DNA of 14,694 nt from CAWACC01 sp964390695. GTDB taxonomy: Bacteria; Chlamydiota; Chlamydiia; Chlamydiales; Parachlamydiaceae. Of the stretch, positions 6,014 to 14,694 are shown piece after piece. The notes beneath the pieces are model-generated. The model saw nothing but the letters and a program-made list of their open reading frames with translations, made no database searches and was not told the origin of the DNA. The number at the start of each line of letters is the position of its first letter. Position 1 is the first letter of the stretch. The translations under genes and the position numbers were made by a program. The DNA lies in NCBI GenBank assembly GCA_964390695.1, contig CAYMKI010000073.1, positions 1 to 14,694 of the forward strand, written 5' to 3'.

Positions 6014-9000
6014 CCTGTGTATCGTCTGCAAAAATCTAACGACCAAAAACACGCTCTCTTGGAAAACAATAAGACACCTTTTATCAGTGAATTTAGACTG
6101 CAAGAGAAAGATTTAACTGATCAACTCTATAATCTATTAGAAGTTCAAATTTCTCCTCATGAATACTCTCTAATGAATGGTATCGAGCGCTTATACTACA
6201 ATTGGAAACTAACAAAACGTTTTATCGCGAACCACAAACAACAAGCTCAGCAGCCCCAGATAAACAATTTAGCTACGTCCAGCTACCAGGAGATTTATCA
6301 AACCTTACCTCCAATGGTTCAAGATCTTTCGGCAGTAAAGCTTTACAAGACCTTTCAGCATTTCAAACAAGTACAGGTCAAATCCAAACGTTCAGCAAAA
6401 AAATATGAATTTACAGCAAAAAAAACCGACTCACCAGATGCTTTAAAAATTGTGGAGCTTTTCTCAAAAACGCTTTTAAAGGATAAAGAACCTGAACGAA
6501 AATTATATAATAAAATTGCTCTATTTTTAGATATCTTTAAAGACTGCCAACCAAGACTATCCGATATCAAGGTCAGACTATGGCTGAAAGAGAATCTCTA
6601 CACACTCATTCAGGATTTAAGTAAAGTTTTTTCAGATGATTTTGAAATAGAAAAAATTTTAGAATGCTTCAAAGAAAAAATGCACACCCTTTTGAAATAT
6701 GAAGACAGCAAGTCTATTTGTATTCCAAAGGGAGTAAAAGATCTACCGCCTCAACACGATATGATGAAGGAACCTGTATATTTTACAGAATCCACCATTC
6801 CATTAAATAGCTTTTTGCACGAAAGTTCTCAATCTCAAAGATCAAATAAAGATCTTGATGCATTAGAATTAACTCCACCTGAACTAAAATCAAATCCTCA
6901 CCTACCTTTTTTATTTTTGCAACAATTCAAAACATGCCAATATCTTTCAGATCTCGGCAACGTATGCGAATTACGATACGCCGTTTTAGATGCCTTCGAA
7001 AGCCTTAAAAAATTAGATTCACAAAACTTGTGGAATACACTTTCGTCTCTTGAATTGGAGGCTTGGAGCAACCAGATACACCTGTTAGCAGGTTATCTTT
7101 ATCAGGCTCATTTTGGTGCCAATATTAAAAGCCCCACCTCTCTAGAAATAGCAAGTCTTCTCAAAGCCCTGAGCATTAGCATTAAACTAGCTCAACATAA
7201 TGACAAAAACACTGGATTTGAAGACTTCAGTGTAGATATGACTCCATTTAGAGATATTCTAAGAGATAATTACTTAAACCTATCTTTAGAGGGCCCTGAA
7301 ATCTATAACTCTCTGAATGAAATCGAAGCGCCAAATAAAAAACTGCTTAAACTTACAGACCCTAATCCATTACATAAGCAATTGGCAAACGACAAACAAT
7401 TTTTCTTGTCCTATCTCCAGAGGTTCAGAAAAACTCAGGTTGATAGTACGCGAATTACTGAAGACTTTTCGCTTGGAAAAGGGCATCTTAACCCTCAGAT
7501 AGTACACATAAGACGTTTGAAGATCTTAGCTTTATCCATGATGGCAAAATACAGGACGCTAGGAAATCCAGATATTTTCTCCGAGGTAAAAGATGCCTTG
7601 ATAACCTTTGTGAACTCATTTACAAAAAAATCAGAGGATCTTGATCAAGAGTATATCAATCGAATGTGCGCAAATATCGACAAAGCCCTATATTCTAAAG
7701 ATATTGCCCCGCCCGGCGATTTCGATACCACCACTTATTTTTTGAATAACAATAAGATTCTGCATGTTAATCCCGAGTTAGACTACATTGACTATGATAA
7801 ACCCCTTGCAGATAACCTCAAGTCGCCTTTTGCTTCGAGACGCTTGCCCTCGCAGTATAAGCTCAACGAACCTAGAGCTCCGGACGAATTTGCAAAAAAA
7901 ATCCTAGAGGGATGTGTTAGTGATTGCGAAGGAAGGATAGTCAATGAAGAGGGTATTTGTATTCCTCCATCTCCCGACAATCCTAAAATTTATAATAAAA
8001 TCGATAGAGTACGCTTCGTTCCTTCCGGAGAGTGCCATACCGAACGATACATTTATGAGAACTCCGAGAACAAGTTAGGTTTGCCGAGTGATATAATGGC
8101 AGAGCTAACAGCTACAAAAACCTCTCCTTTAGGTACTCGTATACCTAATACTCTCGAGTTCTTTGTCGAACATCCTAATTATCTTGGCTCCACCAAATAT
8201 GCACTTTGGTGCCAGCAGTTAATGAATTTGAATTTGTTTCGAAATAACAATTTGGCCGAGTATTTAAACAAACACCCCCTGTATACCACCACCCTAGTCT
8301 CTCATCTTACTACATTATTTGCAGAAGTACATAGTTCCCAAAATATTGAGGGCACATTATTTGTCATGCAAGTCATTTCAAATGTAAGTACCATTTTGCA
8401 ATCTTTAGTCGATAAAAATCTTTCGGGCAGTGAAAAATTAGGAAGGGGAATTTTTTCCACAGAAATAGCCGCTCTTACAGGTCTTCAAGAGAGGGTAGAT
8501 TCTCTTCTGGAAGATTGGAGCCAAAAATGCGAAGACAACCTTATTTTAAAACCCCATAAACGCCTAATCTACCAAACATACCTCTTGTTAAGTAAAGAAT
8601 CTTCTAAAACAAACCCGTTGTACCTGCTTAAATGTTGGTTCAAAATGAACCAAATTCCTCAATCAGCCGATACTTACAACTTCATAAATGAAGATCGAAT
8701 CAAATATCAAATTCATAGAATATTACCTGTCTGTGCACTAGCGCTGCGGAACAAAAAAGTACGGACAATGTTCCTAAATGAACTCATCAAAGAATTAAAT
8801 TTTGAGGGTAACTCCAAATCCTGGAATATAGGTAATGCTTCTCTGCTCTTCCATAATGAAAACCTTTGTATCGACTTGAAAAATGGGCTTTTCCTCCAAA
8901 ACGGTGCAGCTAGATGCACCCTTCCCGAAACGATAATTCAAGATCCTTTATGCAGGCAAATGTTCGATGAACATAACATCCATTCTATATGGTGTGAATA

Positions 9001-12000
9001 TAAAGTTATCTCCCATGAATCTCAAGAAGGGTTTTTATGCCAATTTGAATATAAACAGCAACCTTTTGCTATAGTCAAAATAGGAAATCAGCCTCCCTTA
9101 ATTTATCGGCAATGCCAATATAAACAGGATGTTAAATCTGAATGGTTCCAGTTAGCCCACACTGGATTTAAACCACAGGATGATTCCAACCTAATGCCGC
9201 TAATTAAACAAGTATTTAATAATTCCAAAAAAACTGATGCCCCCCCTAGCTCCTCTTCCTTTTTACCAGACGCTCTAATGAAAAATCAAATGTGGATATC
9301 CTGCTCAAGTTCTCGATTTTTCGTAGAAGGCAAAGACCACGAAATCCTTTTTGAAGGTGAATTTGAAGGAGCCGAGATTTCTGAAAAGGTATATCAACAA
9401 AAACATGTTAAACGAAACTTAAAACAATTGACTGCCTATGCGCATGGAGAAAAGAAAAGAGTGATCAACCCTTGGAAAGAAAAGGCGTATGCAGTATTTT
9501 CTTTTTTAGCCCCGCCTTCCAAGATTTTAATGACCTGTCCTACCCAAGATTCAGAAACTCTTAACATTAGATACCTTGAGAGTAATCTAGAGTATACATG
9601 GACAGGAGCGCATCCAGATCCTGCATTACAGGATAAATGGGCCTGCAAAAACTATCCAGGGTATTATTTATCTTCGAAAAAGCTTGAACCTATTTTGTCT
9701 TTGGAAGATGCCAATTCAACAAGAAATTTTTTCGCAGAACAATTTCATTTTTATCATATATTGGAACACCCTTCGCAACCCTCATTGCTCTTACTACCCT
9801 GTCAAGAGTATCAAAAAAACAAAACACCTCTTGCAAAAAACCGCAAAGAATATTTGCCTGTTTCGGATACCAAGACTAACCTATCTTACTATGATTATAT
9901 CATAGACCCTTATGAGGGATTAAAGAGCAAGTCACCGGAAGGCTATTTTTATCTGGCGTACATCCTTTTTATACAATCCGAATATGAACAGGCTCTTTTT
10001 TATCTTAAAAAGGCCCAACAAATAAACCCCGAAACATCTCCTGATTGTCAACGAATTCTATCTTGGTTTTCACAATGGAAGATTTCGTCCTTAGATGCCA
10101 AGGCTTTTATGCTGAATGTTTATCTATTGATATTAGACCAATCACCGCATATTAAAAAAACATCCGACCTCAATTCAGTACAAAGAAATCTACTCATTAA
10201 TTTCATCAAGGTGTTCTATCAATATGATTTTACAAAACCTATGGACTGCCTCAAACTACGCCAAAACGATTACGCTCATGCTTGCGAATACATCCAGTTA
10301 GTTGATGATCACATAGAAGACTTCATACATTTAGGTTCCGAAGGCAATGAAAATGAAATCGAACAACAAGTAGGATGTCAATTTTCTGAAATCAAAAATG
10401 CTATCAAATTATCGACTAAGCCTGACCCCTCTCCTCTTCTTGATGTATCAAGACTTGACGAACAAAAGGAAAACCTCGAAAAGAGCATGGATCTCACCTC
10501 TTCGCATCAATTAGGCTATGTCTATAAAGAAGTTAATCGGCCTATATTTGGAAGTGTTCGCAAATTTCTTAGTCATCCACCTCTTAAAAAATCTTCTCAG
10601 AAACTCGATTTGCTACTTAACGACCTTCAATCAGAAGCGTGCTCGTACGACATTTTTGAAGATCAAATAAAGATGGATCTCGTACAGGATATCCTCAAAG
10701 CTAAAAATCAACAGACCTTTACCTCTAATATCATAGATCCGCTTGACTACCCTAAAGTAAAAGCCTGTTTAGATGCAGATATTACCGATCTAACGTCTCA
10801 AGTGAATGAATACAGAACAAAAATCCTAGAAGTTATCCGCCCCCGTAAAAAATCTGCCAGACACACCTTCGAACAAGAACTAGGCAAAGCTTGGGAAGTC
10901 AATCACAATTCATTTCGCGAAATTTTATACGCCGCAGCTTCGCAAGAACTATCCGATAGCTACTTCAACACATACTACAAAGTAGAGTTGGCTAAAAACA
11001 CAGATATGGTGGAACTGGCTAAAAATGTTCGTGTTTACCTGGAGCGCTTAACCTTACTGCAACAACATCAAAAAGCCAAACATTTACTGGAACAATGCCA
11101 ACATATCAATTCTCCCTCCTTAAACAAGGCTCTTGCAGACTTGCTTTCAATAGAAAGACTCTTCGACTGCCAGGAAGACCCGCATGCGATTGCTATTTTA
11201 TTGCTTGAATCCGAACAAAAGGTCATATCCAGAAAAAGCCAGCTCGAAAATTTCAGAACTATGATTGGAAAGCGAAACATCTTCAAACATGCAGCTTTGG
11301 CAGATGGAAAAACCACATTTTTGCGTCACCTCATTTCAAAATTCAAGGCCAACAGGCAAAACCTATCATGTTTGATCACCCATGAGCCTTTAATCTCCGT
11401 ACATCACAAACAACTAGAAAAAGCAACTTCTGAAGCTTATGGTGATAAGGTTTATAGATTCGAATTTAACAGAGACGACGCCACAGACCTACTGTCTCTT
11501 AGAATCATTCGAAACCATCTCCTTACATGTATTACCCAAAATGGACGCTTTGATTTTACCCCGCATGACATGCTCAGCCTACATCATTCGTATATCCTCA
11601 AATTTGAAGAGTTGTTCAATCCACATAGCAAACGCAGCCAAGATGTCATTCACGAAGAAATCGATATTCTAAGCGAAATTCTCGAAATCATCAAAACTAA
11701 AGCCACAGTAAGCAGCGACGAAATTGATAAAATCGTTGAAGCAAATAAGCAACATAATTACGGCCTAGGCAAGCCGAGCAAGCTGAATGAAAACAAATGT
11801 CTGGCCGGCTCTCAATTAGTTGAATGGATCCTTAATGACGAAGAACTACAACACATTTTCAAAAACAGCGATATCGAACTCTGGAAGTACGCACACAACA
11901 AAAACTTTGAGCTGGTATTTCTCAAAAAGATGGCTGCTAAGGTGATAAAAAAGTATTTACCGAATATATCTTTAGAATACATTCAGACAGCTTTATTATA

Positions 12001-13739
12001 CCTGACAGATACGCTCAGCCAGTCATCTGAAGAGGTTAAAAAATTTCGCCAAGAAATCGTAAGCAAACTTCCCTCGGATACACAGCTAACCCTAAAGACG
12101 TTCCATAAATTATTTCACAAGATAATTCCCGAATCCTTCAAAAAACGCAATGGTTTAAATTTTATTCGCTCAGAAGATGGTGTCCAAGTAAAACCCGTGA
12201 TCCGCAATGGAAAGTGCAGCGAGTTATCTGAATTTGGCACTGAAGAGGAAACCATTTGGTATACTTGTCTTAGCTACATGAACAGCCTAAACTCAAAGAC
12301 TGCCGGCGGGGTAACCTCAGACCAAATAGCACAGCTTGTGCTAGACTTAAAAAACGAGGCTGCTAAAGATTTAGCCAAACGAATAAAGCAAAATCCCCAT
12401 GAATACATCCTTTTTAATCAGACAGAATCAGCTGTTAGATTTCGAAATAATTTTAACATTAATCTCGACGCAGTCACTTCTGAACATTATCCTCTCCTAG
12501 CTAAACGACTCAACAACAACCCGTCTTTACTGGCCAGCTTTTTAAATCAATATGTATTTCCTATTTTCGAATGCCATTCACACCAAATTGTCGGAACCCC
12601 GCATCATCTGGTAGCCATGTTTAATGAATTTTCAGGTTCATCCGGAACATCCAACATCTGGAGATCTCTACCTGAACAAATCCATATCGATGCCGATCAC
12701 GTGAAACAACCGGGTGCCGATGGAAGTGTATTATTGAACTTAATCCAAACATTTTCCTTATCGGACCTGATTCAATATGATGACACCGCCAGCATCTCTG
12801 AGCAAATGGGCAACCTATTAAAACGTAAACCCGGAAGTGCTTTGATTGACTGTGCTCCGGTATTTCCAGGTTTGACTGTCGATAAAATCATAGAGAGCAT
12901 CTCACCCTTCATGCCTAAAAAATCGCTCCTTAGATATACAAATGATGAGGAGCAGGAAGTGGTATTCGATAACGAAAGTCAAACCTCATATCCTGATAAC
13001 TCGATATCTATTGACAACGCCTTTACCATTTTTGACAAGGCCCAAACAAGAGGTACAAATAAAGATCTGCCCTATGAAAGCAGCGGCATGCTGACCATCA
13101 ATAAGCTTACCACCCTTTCAGAGTTCTTGCAATCGGCCATGAGAATGCGCAAGTTTGGCAAAGGCCAAAAAATACAACTAGTGGTCGATCCTCATACCTA
13201 TAACTGTTTAGTCCAAAACGGATCAACAGCCTCTAATGTTATCAAGAATTTAATTAATCTTCTATGCCATAATGAAAGCGAATTTTTGAAACATCAACAT
13301 CACATAAAATCCGAAATCCAAAAACTGCAATCAAAAGCTGAGATTACCCTCTATTACTCCTTGCTCAAAATTAAAAACCATGCAGATCGAAAAGTGCTGT
13401 GGCAACATTACCGGCATTACTTTATCAAACCTTCTCAAGAAACACTGGAATCGATGGACGATGCAGAGATGCAAAAATCGCATATAGCCTTGGAAACACT
13501 AGCTCAAAATGAAGCTGTAAAGTTAAAAAAACTCATCGAACAAATTTCAAACTTAGATATTCAAGATCGCGACGAGTTAATCAACACTCTGCAACCCTGC
13601 CTGCAAGACCTTGAACTAAAAGCCTCCGGAAACTGTATGATTGCACCCCGATATCTTCCAGCCTATTCATATTCAAGTTCAGCTGATCTTCAGATGAATA
13701 ACTTTGTGCAAAAAGAACAAAATATCAAGACAGATCGCG
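6014..13739 (+). CDS. giant DUF3638/DUF3645-type helicase-like protein, central part
   Basis: This is the main body of the giant protein. Residues 288 to about 2030 are polar and mostly helical, without membrane segments; one TPR-like helix pair is visible at about 1594-1628 (YFYLAYILFIQSEYEQALFY). From about 2040 an ATPase-like core follows: GKTT (2050-2053) with a hydrophobic strand before THEPL, FNRD, a DEID Walker B-like motif (2187-2190), SEFGTEEE (from 2357), SGSSGT (2492-2497), QTRGT (2629-2633) and MRMRKFGKGQ (2661-2670). The spacing and order match what I recall of DUF3638/DUF3645 proteins, where the last two motifs read HTRGTDLKLP and MRMRKLG.GQ and resemble SF2 helicase motifs V and VI. 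Substrate and function are unknown for the family. An ORF start at 5987 and a stop at 13769-13771 come from translating the N and are not real. Confidence 0.88.
11231..13180 (+). other. helicase/SecA-like ATPase core with DUF3638/DUF3645 motifs
   Basis: The region encodes about residues 2025-2675 of the joined protein. Walker A is A-x4-G-K-T (AALADGKTT), with Ala in place of the first Gly. Walker B is DEID, preceded by a short strand. SGSSGT, QTRGT and Q-x-x-MRMR-x-x-G-x-GQ (Q2658 to Q2670) form the second lobe, with the two MR arginines as possible arginine fingers. The catalytic Lys, Asp and Glu are all present, so ATP binding and hydrolysis are possible even though the loop is not canonical. 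The family name is from memory and needs a profile search. Confidence 0.68.
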
Positions 13740-13749
13740 NNNNNNNNNN
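13740..13749. other. assembly gap (10 N), true length likely zero or a multiple of three
   Basis: The left side ends with one base of an open codon and the right side begins with the last two bases of a codon in the frame that runs to 14666. The phases therefore agree only if the missing length is divisible by three. No shared bases are seen at the ends. Direct joining gives a GAG codon (D-R-E-S-A-D). Ten N as written would break the frame. Confidence 0.8.
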
Positions 13750-14666
13750 AGTCCGCAGATGTTTACCGTGAGGGAATGCGGCGCGAAATCGAAGAGGAAA
13801 TCGATCTAGAAAAGAAAACTGAAAATCTTCCGAAGCAGACTTTTGTGTACTGCTGGAAGGATATATGGGATAAAGGCGATAGCCCCAGCGTAGAAATCTT
13901 GCTAACTAAACTCCAAACACCTTCAGAAACCTCCTCTCTTATTCCTATAACAAGATACACTCCGTTTTATGATAAAAGCATCTTCTTTACTCACAATCTG
14001 TTTCGACCTGTTGATAAATCCGTAAAATCCCTTTTTCCTGATTTATTACCTTGGGGAGACCGAGAAGACGAAGACCTCCCAACTGGACAAACGCGTATAT
14101 TTAAAATCGCCTTAATCGTAGATCGTAGATGTTCCCCTAACGCTGTATATGGTGTGCTGGGTTCCTTAAAAGATTTCGATCACGTATTTTGTCAATTGCA
14201 AGATTCTCCATCCAAAGAAAGCGGAGTAGACTATTTCATCTACAGCCTTACCACCGACTCTCTTGTCGGCGGAAATTGGCCTGAAGACTATTCGCCTGAT
14301 CTGCATAAAAAACTCACAAGAACTATTGTACAAGCTAAACATCTTGCAGGCGAAATCAACTTGCAGGATACACCCTACAATCCGGAATCACAGGAAAATA
14401 CACAGACCGAAGTATTTAAGAGATGGTTAATAGAAAAATTCGAGATGGATGGAGTAAATATAGTCCATTTAGAAAAAAACCTCAGAAAATATTTACGCCA
14501 ATATCGCCCAAGCATATCCCAGCACTATTCTGTAAGCACCATGGCACGTATTTACTCCGACTGTAAAAGGATTTGTAAAAAATTAGTACAGCCAAAAGAC
14601 GATCAACTATCAACAAAGTCGCCTGTAATGCATGTAGCCACATGTGAAAAGCCTGAGGTTTTCTGA
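13750..14666 (+). CDS. giant DUF3638-type protein, C-terminal part
   Basis: This is the 3' piece of the giant gene, ending at the TGA at 14664-14666. It has no start of its own: an apparent ATG at 13704 lies in another frame of the preceding piece and reads through N. It opens with a charged segment, REGMRREIEEEIDLEKK. I recall a similar Glu-rich E-x-E segment after the helicase-like core in DUF3638/DUF3645 proteins. It continues with a mixed alpha/beta domain: FFTHNLFRPVDK, then a strand TRIFKIALIVD followed by NAVYGVLGSLKDFDHVFCQL. The end (about the last 75 aa) is basic and helical (KNLRKYLRQYRPS). There are no membrane segments. After the stop only 28 bases remain, A-rich, with no hairpin visible. 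Confidence 0.82.
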
Positions 14667-14694
14667 CAAACATCAAAAAAGCACAAAAAAAAGC

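Larger units (their letters stand above)
5143..14666 (+). other. reconstructed single giant gene (3165 codons) interrupted by two assembly gaps
   Basis: The three coding pieces below are best read as one gene. At 6004-6013 the bases CCTGTG end the left side and also begin the right side; merging them gives in-frame N-V-P-V-Y-R-L. At 13740-13749 the two sides stay in phase if the true missing length is zero or a multiple of three. With both joined this way, the span has 9498 bases: 3165 codons plus TGA. The parts also complement each other: an N-terminal globular part, a long helical middle, a helicase-like core, and then a Glu-rich segment with the C-terminal domain. This is the order I recall in the large DUF3638/DUF3645 proteins. 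Residue numbers given for the pieces use this joined protein. The exact number at the second gap is uncertain. Confidence 0.85.

Noticed and set aside
5987..6039. A start at 5987 for the long frame and a stop at 6039 for the preceding frame
   Set aside because: Both arise only from translating ten N placeholders. The flanks overlap by six bases and are in frame when merged.
13704..13771. A separate gene starting at 13704, and the long frame ending at 13771
   Set aside because: Both readings cross the second N gap. The phases fit one continuous gene if the gap length is a multiple of three.
578..14676. Several minus-strand frames of 60-150 codons
   Set aside because: All lie opposite clear + strand genes, show no recognisable motifs and look like shadows of those genes.
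1..14694. CRISPR arrays, tRNA or rRNA genes, insertion sequences and prophage genes
   Set aside because: I found no spaced direct repeats, cloverleaf-like segments, transposase motifs or phage proteins in the window.

Overview
The window looks chlamydial, most likely an environmental (amoeba-associated, Parachlamydiales-type) member and not Chlamydia itself. The main reason is a compact type III secretion (T3SS) block: a TPR chaperone of the SycD/LcrH class followed by two translocator-like proteins, as in the scc2-copB-copD loci of chlamydiae. An AMP-forming acetyl-CoA synthetase sits next to it, and a very large eukaryote-like protein of the kind found in amoeba-associated bacteria follows. 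The assignment rests on protein motifs and gene order; no database search was possible. All convincing genes are on the + strand.

Layout. (1) 117-2096: acs, acetyl-CoA synthetase, complete, with a plausible promoter upstream. (2) 2189-4917: a four-gene T3SS cluster. It holds a 178-aa coiled-coil protein, a TPR class II chaperone, a CopB/YopB-like translocator that overlaps the chaperone by 4 bp, and a CopD/YopD-like translocator with a strong ribosome binding site. The order coiled-coil protein, chaperone, major translocator, minor translocator parallels lcrV-lcrH-yopB-yopD of Yersinia. A hairpin follows the cluster. (3) 4918-5142: an intergenic region with that hairpin and a perfect 14-bp palindrome. 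(4) 5143-14666: one giant gene, cut in this assembly by two 10-N scaffold gaps.

The three large open frames after 5143 are pieces of a single gene. At the first gap the same six bases, CCTGTG, lie on both sides; collapsing them joins the frames exactly. At the second gap the two sides are in phase if the missing length is zero or a multiple of three. With the overlap collapsed and the second gap closed directly, the frame from 5143 to 14666 is 3165 codons plus a stop. The last third carries a series of motifs that I recognise as the DUF3638/DUF3645 type of SF2 helicase/SecA-like ATPase, best known from very large eukaryotic proteins. They are a degenerate Walker A (GKTT), DEID, SEFG, SGSSGT, QTRGT, an MRMR..G.GQ motif, and a Glu-rich segment after the core.

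How the genes may work together: the chaperone should hold the two translocators until they are secreted and form the pore in the host membrane. The 178-aa protein occupies the place of a tip or filament protein. The giant protein may be a T3SS cargo or a host-facing factor, but that is inferred from its position and family only. Acs is metabolic and probably a separate transcription unit.
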